From contig DAIDJU010000025.1 of assembly GCA_027451225.1 (NCBI GenBank), positions 1-41,110 of the forward strand: DNA of 41,110 nucleotides. Direction: 5' to 3'. Source of the DNA: Acidocella sp. GTDB lineage: Bacteria > Pseudomonadota > Alphaproteobacteria > Acetobacterales > Acetobacteraceae. The notes beneath the pieces are model-generated. The model ran no database searches and was not told the DNA's origin. It saw nothing but the letters and a program-made list of their open reading frames with translations. Below, piece after piece: positions 30,697 to 38,516 of this stretch. The stretch's first letter is position 1; each line of letters starts with the position of its first letter. The position numbers and the translations under genes were made by a program.

Positions 30697-30712
30697 TGGC
30701 ATATTTTTTGCT
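30697..30712 (+). promoter_or_regulatory. Sigma-54 (RpoN) promoter of the APC permease gene
   Basis: TGGCATATTTTTTGCT has the exact -24/-12 spacing of TGGCACG-N4-TTGCW, with both invariant GG and GC pairs and the preferred T-rich spacer. Only the two bases after TGGCA differ from consensus. Transcription would begin near 30724, about 57 bp before the GTG start. An NtrC-type activator responding to nitrogen limitation is the likely driver, as methylated amines supply nitrogen. Confidence 0.82.
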
Positions 30713-30780
30713 CACCAGTAAACCGGACTGACTGACCGATCCGCTTGATATCCGCCAACTATAAGCACTGAGGGGTTACT

Positions 30781-32502
30781 GTGAGCGACATCATATTTCC
30801 CGTGGGGCGCAAGACGACCGAATCCGGTTCCTTGCTCCGCACCATCGACTGGCGTGGCGCCTTCTGGGTGGCCAGCGGCGTTCCTGCCCTGGTTCTGTTC
30901 TCCATCGGCGGTATTGCCGACATGGTGGGCAATCTGTCCTTCATCATCTGGACCCTGTCGATGCTGATGGGCTTCGTGCAGTCCTTCACCTATGCCGAGA
31001 TCGCCGGGCTGTTCCCCAACAAATCGGGCGGTGCTTCGGTCTATGGCGCGGCGGCCTGGGTGCGCTACTCCAAGTTCATCGCCCCGCTCTCGGTGTGGTG
31101 CAACTGGTTCGCCTGGTCGCCGGTGCTCTCGCTGGGCTGTTCCATTGCGGCGGCTTACATTCTCAACGCGGTTGCGCCGATCCCGGCCGCCAATTCGCCG
31201 GAGGTCCTGCAGTGGATCGTGGCGCATGGCGCGTCCATCGCCGGTGGCCAGCAGGCGCAGGTGAATGCCGCCATCGCCGCTCTTACCCCGGATATCCGTA
31301 ACTGGACGTTGTTCAGTCACAGCCTCGGGCCGGTCGGCATTTCGCTGAACGCCACCTTCTTCATCGGCGCGATCATCATGCTGGTGACCTTCGCCATTCA
31401 GCATCGTGGTATTCTCGGCACCGCCAATGTGCAGAAATACATGGGCCTCGCGGTCATTATCCCGATGCTCATCGTCGGCATCGTGCCGCTGTTCAACGGC
31501 TCCGTGCATGCCTCCAACTATTCGCCGCTGGTGCCGCTGGCCAATTATGGCGCGCCGCAGCCCGGTAGCTGGAATCTGACCAACTGGACGATGATCCTGG
31601 GCTCCATGTTCATTGCAGCCTGGTCCACTTACGGGTTTGAAACAGCCGTGTGCTACACGTCGGAATTCCGTAATCCTGGTAGAGACACATTCAAGGCCAT
31701 CTTCTATTCCGGCCTGCTTTGCCTTGCGCTTTACATCCTGGTGCCGTTCACCTTCCAGGGCGCGCTTGGTCTTACCGGGCTGCTCGATCCTTCCATCGCC
31801 GCCGGTTCCGGCGTGGCCGCGGCCATGGCTGGCATGGTCGGCGGCGGGCCGATCATCCAGAACATCATGGTCATGCTGATGATCATGGCGCTGATGCTTT
31901 CGATCATGACTGCGATGGCCGGTTCCTCGCGCACGCTGTATCAGGGCTCGGTCGATGGTTGGCTGCCGCGCTACCTCACCTGGGTGAACGAACATGGCGC
32001 GCCGACCCGCGCGATGTGGACTGATCTGGTCTCCAACCTGCTGCTGCTGGCGGTGGCCTCCACCGATGCCACGAGCTTCTTCTTCGTGCTTGCGGTCTCA
32101 AACGTTGGTTATATCATCTTCAACTTCCTGAACCTGAATGCCGGTTGGATTCATCGTATCGACTCCGGCGCCACCAAGCGTCCCTACAAGGCGCCGACTT
32201 GGCTGCTGGGGCTTGGCACCTTGTTTGCTTTCGTCAATGCGATGTTCCTTGGCGCCGGCGCCAAGACCTGGAACGCTTCGGCACTGTGGGCAGGTTTCAT
32301 CTTCGCCGCGATGATCATTCCGGTGTTCTGCTTCCGTCACTTCATTCAGGACAAAGGAAAGTTCCCTGAGCAGATGCTGGAAGACCTGCATGTGGGCGGC
32401 TCCGGCGATACGACGACCAAACGCGCCGGTATCCTGCCTTACGTGGCGCTGGTGGCGGGTGTTGGTGTGGTGTTGCTCTCCAACTGGTTCTTCCACCTGT
32501 AG
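30781..32502 (+). CDS. APC-superfamily permease, possible methylated-amine/TMAO importer
   Basis: The 573-residue protein has about twelve to thirteen membrane segments and APC features, including an early GGIADMVGNLSF helix, FTYAEIAGLFPNKSGGASVYGAAAW and later TAMAGSSRTLYQGSVDGWLP. The start is GTG 30781 with GAGGGG six bases upstream. It lies at the head of a cluster for trimethylamine and TMAO breakdown and is controlled by its own sigma-54 promoter and terminator. Known TMAO uptake in marine bacteria uses an ABC system (TmoXWV), which is absent here, so this permease is the best transport candidate. Amino-acid uptake is the null alternative. Confidence 0.86.
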   Translation: MSDIIFPVGRKTTESGSLLRTIDWRGAFWVASGVPALVLFSIGGIADMVGNLSFIIWTLSMLMGFVQSFTYAEIAGLFPNKSGGASVYGAAAWVRYSKFIAPLSVWCNWFAWSPVLSLGCSIAAAYILNAVAPIPAANSPEVLQWIVAHGASIAGGQQAQVNAAIAALTPDIRNWTLFSHSLGPVGISLNATFFIGAIIMLVTFAIQHRGILGTANVQKYMGLAVIIPMLIVGIVPLFNGSVHASNYSPLVPLANYGAPQPGSWNLTNWTMILGSMFIAAWSTYGFETAVCYTSEFRNPGRDTFKAIFYSGLLCLALYILVPFTFQGALGLTGLLDPSIAAGSGVAAAMAGMVGGGPIIQNIMVMLMIMALMLSIMTAMAGSSRTLYQGSVDGWLPRYLTWVNEHGAPTRAMWTDLVSNLLLLAVASTDATSFFFVLAVSNVGYIIFNFLNLNAGWIHRIDSGATKRPYKAPTWLLGLGTLFAFVNAMFLGAGAKTWNASALWAGFIFAAMIIPVFCFRHFIQDKGKFPEQMLEDLHVGGSGDTTTKRAGILPYVALVAGVGVVLLSNWFFHL

Positions 32503-32525
32503 CGCGTAGCATTGTTCGCGACACG

Positions 32526-32553
32526 AAGCCGGAGCGTCAGCTCCGGCTTTTTT
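32526..32553 (+). terminator. Rho-independent terminator after the permease gene
   Basis: AAGCCGGAGC-GTCA-GCTCCGGCTT is a perfect 10-bp stem with a four-base loop, followed by TTTT. It separates the permease transcript from tdm. Confidence 0.92.
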
Positions 32554-32589
32554 GTTGCCATTTTAGTGCTCTTTTCCCTGAGTCATGGT

Positions 32590-32618
32590 TTGACAAACAA
32601 TATATTCCTGGTCATAAC
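32590..32618 (+). promoter_or_regulatory. Sigma-70-type promoter candidate for tdm
   Basis: TTGACA (32590-32595) and CATAAC (32613-32618) are separated by 17 bp. The -35 is perfect, the -10 is four of six. It lies between the permease terminator and the tdm ATG, so tdm-purU can be transcribed independently of the sigma-54 promoter. Confidence 0.45.
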
Positions 32619-32630
32619 TCTTATTAACTG

Positions 32631-32645
32631 GCAAGAAACTCTTGC
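32631..32645. promoter_or_regulatory. Small inverted repeat before tdm, possible operator
   Basis: GCAAGA-AAC-TCTTGC is a perfect 6-bp-arm dyad 23 bp before the tdm ATG and just after the predicted transcription start. Short dyads occur by chance, so confidence is low. Confidence 0.3.
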
Positions 32646-32668
32646 GAAGCCTGGTGGTGCAAACACTC

Positions 32669-34792
32669 ATGGACAATTTCTCCCTTTCCGGCCCGGCCGA
32701 TTACGTGGAAACTCTGTATGTGCGGGGTGGCGGCTCGGTCTCTTTGGGGCTTCTCAAAGGTGAGTCGATTGAGGTGCTGGACGAGCAGGGAGCGCAGCCT
32801 TGCGAACTTGGTATCGGCGGCGAAACGCCAAGGCTGATGCTGGATGAAACCTCTCTCCCCGGTGCCAGCTTTGGCTTCATCGCTGAAGATGACTGCGAGA
32901 TTTCCATTGCAGCGCTGGGTGTCCCGATGCTGCCGCATGAGCAAGCGGCGCCGACCGATCTGCGTGTGACGATTGCGCGCAAGAAGAAAACTTATCCGCC
33001 GCCGCTGGGGAAGGTGAAGGCGGAAATTCTTGTCAAAGCCGCGACAGCCGAGTCCTATAAGGTCGAGGAGGGTGATTACATCCAGATCATTGATGTCGAT
33101 GGCCAGCAATGTTCTGATTTCCTGGCCTTTGATGCGCAGGCTCTGGAATACGGCCTGGACGCCACAACCACGCGTACGCTGGGCGGGCATATTTATCCTG
33201 GTCCTGGTTTGTACTCGAAGTTCTTCGACGAGCGGATGCTGCCACTGGTCGAAGTGATTCGCGACACATGCGGCCGGCATGATACCTTCGCCCTGGCCTG
33301 CAGTGCGAAATCCTATGACGATGCGGGTTATCCTGGCCACGCCAATTGCTCGGATAATTTCAACACGGCACTGGCTGAACACGGCATCGCGCCGCGTCTG
33401 GGCTGGCCCGCGATCAATTTCTTCTTCAACACGCAAGTCGGCGCCGATGGTTCGATCGTGGCGGATGAGGCATGGTCGCGCCCCGGCGATTACGTGCTGA
33501 TGCGCGCGATGCGTGATCTGGTCTGTGCCAACTCCTCATGCGCGGACGATGTGTTCACCACCAATGGTTACAACCCGACGGATATTCTCGTCAGGATCTA
33601 TGATAAATCAGAGAATTTCTCAAAAGGGATTGCGCATCGCATGACACCGAATGCCGAGCCGCGGCTGACGCGGGAAAGTGGTTTTCATCCGGCCACATCC
33701 AAGCTGACGCGGAACTATGTCGAGAGCAACGGCTTCTGGTTGCCGGGCTGCTTTACCGAAAGCGGGCCCGTGGACGAATATGTCGCCTGCCGCGAAAATG
33801 TGGTGGTGACGGATCTCTCGACGCTACGGAAATTTGAAGTCACAGGGCCGGATGCCGAGAATCTGCTGGCGCTTGCGCTGACGCGCAATATCCGCAAACT
33901 CAGCATCGGACAAGTGGTGTACACCGCGATGTGCTACGAGCATGGCGGCATGATCGATGATGGTACCGTCATGCGTCTGGGACCCAATAATTTCCGTTTC
34001 ATCTGTGGTTCCGACTATTCCGGCGTGTGGCTGCGCGAACTGGCGGCCAAGCGCGGCCTGCGCGCTTTTATTCGCAACTCCACGGACCAGCTCAACAATC
34101 TCTCTCTGCAAGGTCCGCGTTCGCGCGAGCTACTGGCACCGTTGATCTTCACACCGCTGACGCAGCCTTCCATAAATGAGTTGAAGTGGTTCCGCTTCAC
34201 CATCGGGCGTCTCGGTGGGCCGCAGGGCATTCCGCTGGTGATCTCGCGTACCGGCTATACCGGTGAGCTGGGGTATGAGCTGTGGGTGCATCCGAGCAAC
34301 GCGGTTGCATTGTGGGATGCATTGGTCGGGGCTGGCGCGCAGCCGATGGGCTTTACCGCGCTGGACATGTTGCGTATCGAGGCCGGGCTGATCCTGGCCG
34401 GGCATGAATTCTCCGATGAGACGGATCCGTATGAGGCGGGCATCGGCTTTGCCGTGGCGGATCGCGATGAGGAGTTCATCGGCCGCGATGCACTGCGCCG
34501 CAGGGCGGCGAATCCGTTGCGTAAACTCGTTGGCCTGGTCATCGAAGGTGGCGAGCCCGTGCATCATGGCGATTGCGTGCATGTCGGCCGCGCCCAGGTG
34601 GGGGTGGTCACCAGCGCAATACGCTCGCCGGTGCTGCATCAGTCGATCGCCCTGGCACGCATCGACACCTATCATGCCGAGTTGGGCACGGCGGTGGAGA
34701 TCGGCAAGCTGGATGGCCAGCAGAAGCGCCTCTCCGCCAAGATCGTCCGGTTTCCGCATTACGATCCGGAAAAGACCAGGGTTCGCGCCTGA
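32669..34792 (+). CDS. tdm: Trimethylamine N-oxide demethylase (Tdm)
   Basis: The 707-residue protein is a fusion of an N-terminal DUF1989-type metal-binding half (about residues 100-340) and a C-terminal GcvT tetrahydrofolate-binding half (about 350-700). This is the architecture of Methylocella Tdm. Cysteines that could hold the zinc are in DGQQCSDF, HANCSDNF and NSSCADDVF. Tdm splits TMAO into dimethylamine and formaldehyde, and the GcvT half captures the formaldehyde on THF. ATG 32669 is preferred over the TTG at 32642; the Shine-Dalgarno is weak. It is probably co-transcribed with purU (40-bp gap). The protein is possibly a little shorter than characterised Tdm. Confidence 0.9.
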   Translation: MDNFSLSGPADYVETLYVRGGGSVSLGLLKGESIEVLDEQGAQPCELGIGGETPRLMLDETSLPGASFGFIAEDDCEISIAALGVPMLPHEQAAPTDLRVTIARKKKTYPPPLGKVKAEILVKAATAESYKVEEGDYIQIIDVDGQQCSDFLAFDAQALEYGLDATTTRTLGGHIYPGPGLYSKFFDERMLPLVEVIRDTCGRHDTFALACSAKSYDDAGYPGHANCSDNFNTALAEHGIAPRLGWPAINFFFNTQVGADGSIVADEAWSRPGDYVLMRAMRDLVCANSSCADDVFTTNGYNPTDILVRIYDKSENFSKGIAHRMTPNAEPRLTRESGFHPATSKLTRNYVESNGFWLPGCFTESGPVDEYVACRENVVVTDLSTLRKFEVTGPDAENLLALALTRNIRKLSIGQVVYTAMCYEHGGMIDDGTVMRLGPNNFRFICGSDYSGVWLRELAAKRGLRAFIRNSTDQLNNLSLQGPRSRELLAPLIFTPLTQPSINELKWFRFTIGRLGGPQGIPLVISRTGYTGELGYELWVHPSNAVALWDALVGAGAQPMGFTALDMLRIEAGLILAGHEFSDETDPYEAGIGFAVADRDEEFIGRDALRRRAANPLRKLVGLVIEGGEPVHHGDCVHVGRAQVGVVTSAIRSPVLHQSIALARIDTYHAELGTAVEIGKLDGQQKRLSAKIVRFPHYDPEKTRVRA

Positions 34793-34831
34793 AGTCGTCC
34801 TGCTTATCAATGTTCATTTATGGGAAGTCTC

Positions 34832-35692
34832 ATGCCTAACGCGCAATATGTTCTCACGCTCTCTTGCCAGAACCGTCCTGGCATCGTTGCCGCTGTTACC
34901 ACCTATCTGTTTGAGTGCGGCGCCGATATCCGTGAGGCACAGCAATTCGACGATACCGAGAGCGGCAAATTCTTCGCCCGCATAGCTTTTGATCTTGCCG
35001 CAGGCTCCAGCATTGCCGCGCTGCGTGAAGGTTTTGTCGGCATCGCCGAGCAGTACAAGATGAATTACGCCATCAACGACCATGCCACGCCGCGCCGGGT
35101 TCTTTTGCTGGTCTCCAAGTTCGACCACTGTCTGGCCGATCTACTGTACCGCTGGCGCATTGGCGAGTTGAACGTGACGCCGACTGCCATCGTCTCCAAT
35201 CATAGCATCGAGAATTATGATGGCCTCGATTTGGGCGGGTTGCCTTTCTATCATTTCCCAATCAGCAAGGCCACCAAGATGGAGCAGGAGGCGCAAATCT
35301 GGGATTTGGTGAAGGAAACCAAGTCCGATTTGGTGGTGCTGGCGCGCTATATGCAAATCCTCTCCGACGCTCTGGCGCAGAAACTCTCTGGCCGCTGCAT
35401 CAATATTCACCACTCCTTCCTGCCGGGCTTCAAGGGGGCGAAGCCTTATCACCAGGCGCATGGCCGCGGCGTGAAGCTGATCGGCGCGACGGCGCATTAC
35501 GTCACCTCGGATCTCGATGAAGGCCCGATCATCGAGCAAGACGTGGAGCGCATCTCCCATGCCGACACGCCAGATGATCTGGTCCGCAAGGGGCGCGATA
35601 TCGAGCGCCGCGTGCTCGCCCGCGCCGTGCATTACCACCTGGAAGATCGTGTCATTCTGAATGGCACCAAGACAGTGGTGTTCGCGAGCTGA
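34832..35692 (+). CDS. purU: Formyltetrahydrofolate deformylase
   Basis: The 286-residue protein has an N-terminal ACT domain ([20 protein letters not shown]) and a formyltransferase-fold hydrolase domain with the catalytic Asn-His in [16 protein letters not shown] and Asp in [11 protein letters not shown]. It releases formate from 10-formyl-THF. After Tdm and the dmm enzymes load formaldehyde on THF, PurU would return THF and send the C1 unit to formate oxidation; a FolD to bridge them is not in the window. ATG 34832 has GGGAAG five bases upstream and is preferred over 34820. Confidence 0.95.
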   Translation: MPNAQYVLTLSCQNRPGIVAAVTTYLFECGADIREAQQFDDTESGKFFARIAFDLAAGSSIAALREGFVGIAEQYKMNYAINDHATPRRVLLLVSKFDHCLADLLYRWRIGELNVTPTAIVSNHSIENYDGLDLGGLPFYHFPISKATKMEQEAQIWDLVKETKSDLVVLARYMQILSDALAQKLSGRCINIHHSFLPGFKGAKPYHQAHGRGVKLIGATAHYVTSDLDEGPIIEQDVERISHADTPDDLVRKGRDIERRVLARAVHYHLEDRVILNGTKTVVFAS

Positions 35693-35698
35693 ATCAGA

Positions 35699-35727
35699 TT
35701 GACAAGGGTAATTCTCTATAATTATCG
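35699..35727 (+). promoter_or_regulatory. Promoter-like elements upstream of the dmm operon
   Basis: A perfect TTGACA (35699-35704) lies before an AT-rich stretch. A perfect TATAAT (35717-35722) is only 12 bp away, too close, while TTATCG (35722-35727) has the ideal 17-bp spacing but a poorer match. One of the two is probably used, giving a leader of about 180 bases before the dmmC ATG. Confidence 0.45.
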
Positions 35728-35734
35728 TTTGTAC

Positions 35735-35911
35735 TTGGAGAGAAAGTTTTTCGGAGCGTTTGGTTGGGCCGGAATGTCGTAAGGCAAGGTTTTTACCATC
35801 AAACATGGCGCCGCTCCGGTGGCGGTGCCGGCTCCATGATCGTTGCCTGTCTGTTGTATGCCTCTGGCGCTGCCAGGGGCAACTCTTCACCCTAACCACG
35901 AAGGCCATCTC
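35735..35911 (+). other. Structured leader region ahead of the dmm operon (candidate RNA element)
   Basis: This 180-base gap holds several nested pairings. CGGAGCG pairs with CGCTCCG across about 50 bases, with TTTG/CAAA and GCC/GGC inside. Downstream, CCTCTGGC-GCT-GCCAGGGG is an 8-bp hairpin enclosed by GTTGC/GCAAC. No U-run follows, so it is not a terminator. It does not match a riboswitch class I can recognise. It could be a cis-regulatory leader or simply GC-rich untranslated sequence. Confidence 0.35.
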
Positions 35912-37045
35912 ATGACTCGCTCCTGGCGTTACGCCGCTCTTGCTTCCCGCCACCGCGCTCTTGGTTCCAAGCTCGAAGACTGGAACGGCATGCCAACGGC
36001 CTGGACATACGCTTCCGACGTGCAGGATCATCATGTGGCGATCCGCACCAAGGCGGGGCTCATGGATGTTTCGGGGCTGAAGAAGGTGCATCTGCACGGG
36101 CCCCACGCCTCGGCGGTGCTGGATTATCTGACCACCCGCGATGTTTCCAAGATCACGCCGGGCAAGTCGGCCTATTGCTGCTTCCTCAACGAGGCTGGAA
36201 AATTCATCGACGATGGCATTCTCTACCGCACCGGTCCGAACTCCTGGTTCGTGGTGCACGGCTCTGGTGCGGGGCATCAGGCGCTGACACAAGCGGTGGT
36301 GGGGCGCAATGTCACCATGCTATTCGATGACGATTTGCTCGATCTGTCGCTGCAGGGGCCTTTGGCAGTGGATTTCCTGGCCAAGCATGTGCCGGGCATC
36401 CGCGATCTCAAATATTTCGCCCATATGGGCGCCACTTTGTTCGGCAAGCCGGTGATGATCTCGCGCACCGGCTATACCGGTGAGCGTGGTTACGAAATCT
36501 TCTGCAAGGCCGAGGATGCCGAGCTGATATGGGATACCATCCTGGAGGACGGCAAGGAGATGGGCATCATTCCCTGCTGCTTTACCGCACTCGACCTGCT
36601 GCGCACCGAGAGCTATCTGCTGTTCTACCCCTACGACAATTCCGAGATGTACCCGTTCGTTGACGAACCTTGCGGCGATACGCTGTGGGAGCTGGGGCTG
36701 GACTTCACCGTATCCCCGGGCAAGACCGGCTTTCGCGGCGCGGAAGAGCATTACCGCCTGAAGGGTAAGGAGCGTTTCAAGATCTTCGGCGTGCTGGTGG
36801 AGAGCGACAAATCCGCCGCCCCTGGCGACAAGTTGATGGCCGACGGCAAGGAAGTTGGCGTCATCACCTGCCCGATGGTCTCCACGCTCACCGGCAAGTC
36901 CATAGCCATCGCCCGTATGAACGTGCCTTACGCCGTGCATGGCGCAAAGCTGACGGTCGAAGGCTCGCTGGGCGGCGTTCCGGCCATCGCGCATACGCTG
37001 CCCTTCGATGACCCGAAGAAAGCCAAACGCACGGCGGTGGGCTGA
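35912..37045 (+). CDS. dmmC: Dimethylamine monooxygenase, GcvT-like tetrahydrofolate-binding subunit (DmmC)
   Basis: From ATG 35912 (AAGG about eight bases upstream) the product has 377 residues of the aminomethyltransferase fold: an N-terminal folate-binding half (AGLMDVSGLKKVHLHGPHA, DYLTTRDV), RTGYTGERGYEIFC and a C-terminal barrel. It resembles GcvT/DmdA proteins, but no other glycine-cleavage gene is nearby. In the dimethylamine monooxygenase system this subunit takes up the formaldehyde released on oxidation of dimethylamine. The 23-residue upstream extension in the track lacks a ribosome site. The subunit letter follows the published dmmDABC scheme from memory. Gene order here (C-A-B-D) differs from that scheme. 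Confidence 0.85.
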   Translation: MTRSWRYAALASRHRALGSKLEDWNGMPTAWTYASDVQDHHVAIRTKAGLMDVSGLKKVHLHGPHASAVLDYLTTRDVSKITPGKSAYCCFLNEAGKFIDDGILYRTGPNSWFVVHGSGAGHQALTQAVVGRNVTMLFDDDLLDLSLQGPLAVDFLAKHVPGIRDLKYFAHMGATLFGKPVMISRTGYTGERGYEIFCKAEDAELIWDTILEDGKEMGIIPCCFTALDLLRTESYLLFYPYDNSEMYPFVDEPCGDTLWELGLDFTVSPGKTGFRGAEEHYRLKGKERFKIFGVLVESDKSAAPGDKLMADGKEVGVITCPMVSTLTGKSIAIARMNVPYAVHGAKLTVEGSLGGVPAIAHTLPFDDPKKAKRTAVG

Positions 37046-37048
37046 GCC

Positions 37049-37603
37049 ATGAACACCAGCCGTCCGCTCTACAAACCCTTCGCGCTGGACCCGTCCGGTC
37101 TCGCGCACCTGATTGTCACCAGCCTCGATACCCCGCCCGAGGGTATCGAGGACAGCTTCGATAATATCGAGGTCTGGACGGTGAAACATGCTGGTCCGGG
37201 TGTGCCGGTCCTGGCTGCGGGAGGGATTCGTCCCTTCCGTTCCACCACCGAGCAGTTGGCGCAGCTTGGGCATCGGCTGGGGCGCATGACGGCGGGGTTG
37301 AGGTTTTACGCTATCGGTTCCGAGGCCTTCATCTGGGATGCGTATAACATCGCCATTGCCGCGGGCATGCATCCGTCCGAGATTTTCCTGCACCGCGCTG
37401 GACCATTCGTCCGGCGCGTTTATTGTTCGCATTGCCGCACCATGGTCGAGGATGTTCCGGCGAACATCGTCACCTGCCCGTCCTGTGAGGCATCCTTGTT
37501 CGTGCGCGATCATTTCTCCCGTCGTCTTGCCGCCTTCATGGGCGTGAAGGTGGATGCGGAAGTGCCGGGTGAAGTTCCGGCGGCGGAGGTGTTTACGTCA
37601 TGA
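37049..37603 (+). CDS. dmmA: Dimethylamine monooxygenase subunit DmmA
   Basis: A 184-residue soluble protein, with a C-terminal zinc-ribbon-like Cys pair set, YCSHC (near residue 128) and TCPSC (near 146), followed by LFVRDHFSRRLAAFMG. This short protein sits between GcvT-like and reductase subunits in dimethylamine monooxygenase operons. The exact role is uncertain, perhaps electron transfer or metal binding between reductase and heme subunit. It starts three bases after dmmC with a poor Shine-Dalgarno and overlaps dmmB by four bases, so it probably depends on coupled translation. Confidence 0.83.
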   Translation: MNTSRPLYKPFALDPSGLAHLIVTSLDTPPEGIEDSFDNIEVWTVKHAGPGVPVLAAGGIRPFRSTTEQLAQLGHRLGRMTAGLRFYAIGSEAFIWDAYNIAIAAGMHPSEIFLHRAGPFVRRVYCSHCRTMVEDVPANIVTCPSCEASLFVRDHFSRRLAAFMGVKVDAEVPGEVPAAEVFTS

Positions 37604-38514
37604 AGCTGAAGATCGAAGCCATTGCCACGCTGACGCCCGGCATCCGTAAGTTCACCCTCGCGCCGGTTGATGGTTCCCCCTTGCCGCATGCCGGTGCGGG
37701 CTCGCATGTGGTGCTGGAAATTCCTGGGCCGAGCCGTATTTGGAAAAACGCCTATTCCATCACCTCCGCCGCCGATGCCCCGGCCTATGAGATCATGGTT
37801 CGGCGCGTGGAGAAATCCCGCGGCGGTTCCGCCTGGCTGCACGACCATGCCAAACTTGGCGATGTGCTGGAGGTATATCCGCCACAGAACCTGTTTGCGC
37901 CGCAGCGTTTGGCCAAGCGGCATTTGCTGCTTTCGGCGGGTATCGGCATTACGCCGTTTCTCTCCTATGTTCGGCTGGCCGGGCTGGCCTATGAGTTCCA
38001 CCATTGCTGCAAGCCCGAGGACGAAGCCGCATTCCGCGCGCTGCTGCCCTCTGGCCCGCAGATGACGCTGCACACCAGCCGCCATACGCTGAACCTCGAG
38101 GCATTGCTCAAGAGCCAGCCTCTGGGCACGCATCTTTCCGTTTGCGGGCCTGAGAGCTTCATGGACATGGTGCTGGCCACGGCCGCGCATGCGGGCTGGC
38201 CGGCGGCCAAGGTGCATAAGGAGAGCTTCGGCGGCGCCACGGGCGGGGAACCATTCGTCGCGCATATGAAGCGTTCTGGTGTGACCGTGACGGTCGGGCG
38301 CGAGGAATCGTTGCTCGACGCGATGGAAGCCGCTGGCCTTGCTCCGCCCTGCCTGTGCCGTGGCGGCGCTTGCGGGGAATGCAAACTCACGGTGCTGGAG
38401 GGCGTACCCGACCATCACGACCATTATCTATCTGAGATCGAGCACGCTGCCAACGATGCGGTCATGACCTGCGTCTCACGCGCGAAAACCCCCGAACTGG
38501 TATTGGATTTCTAA
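37600..38514 (+). CDS. dmmB: Dimethylamine monooxygenase reductase subunit (ferredoxin reductase type)
   Basis: The 304-residue protein is a phthalate-dioxygenase-reductase-like oxidoreductase. It has a flavin-binding barrel (KNAYSITSA), a nucleotide-binding domain (LLLSAGIGITPFLSYV, and CGPESFMDMV near residue 183) and a C-terminal plant-type [2Fe-2S] cluster with Cys in CRGGACGECK (C-X4-C-X2-C) and VMTCVSRA. It moves electrons from NAD(P)H to the heme subunit DmmD. It overlaps the dmmA stop (ATGA), and dmmD starts two bases after its stop. No unusual residue is seen. Confidence 0.9.
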   Translation: MKLKIEAIATLTPGIRKFTLAPVDGSPLPHAGAGSHVVLEIPGPSRIWKNAYSITSAADAPAYEIMVRRVEKSRGGSAWLHDHAKLGDVLEVYPPQNLFAPQRLAKRHLLLSAGIGITPFLSYVRLAGLAYEFHHCCKPEDEAAFRALLPSGPQMTLHTSRHTLNLEALLKSQPLGTHLSVCGPESFMDMVLATAAHAGWPAAKVHKESFGGATGGEPFVAHMKRSGVTVTVGREESLLDAMEAAGLAPPCLCRGGACGECKLTVLEGVPDHHDHYLSEIEHAANDAVMTCVSRAKTPELVLDF

Positions 38515-38516
38515 CC

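Noticed and set aside
32628-32646. Sigma-54 promoter before tdm (TGGCAAG...CTTGC)
   Set aside because: The spacing between GG and GC is two bases too long, which RpoN does not tolerate; the sequence is better read as a small dyad.
35699-35722. TTGACA plus TATAAT as a consensus promoter
   Set aside because: Both hexamers are perfect, but only 12 bp apart; the pair cannot work together as a normal sigma-70 promoter, so only the looser promoter call was kept.
35693-35911. Glycine or tetrahydrofolate riboswitch before dmmC
   Set aside because: GGGGCAACTCTTC recalls the glycine aptamer core and the gene is folate-related, but the paired conserved elements of the glycine, THF-I and THF-II classes are not present in the right order.
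35912-37045. Glycine cleavage T protein (gcvT)
   Set aside because: The fold matches, but no gcvH or gcvP is near and the next three genes are dimethylamine monooxygenase subunits.
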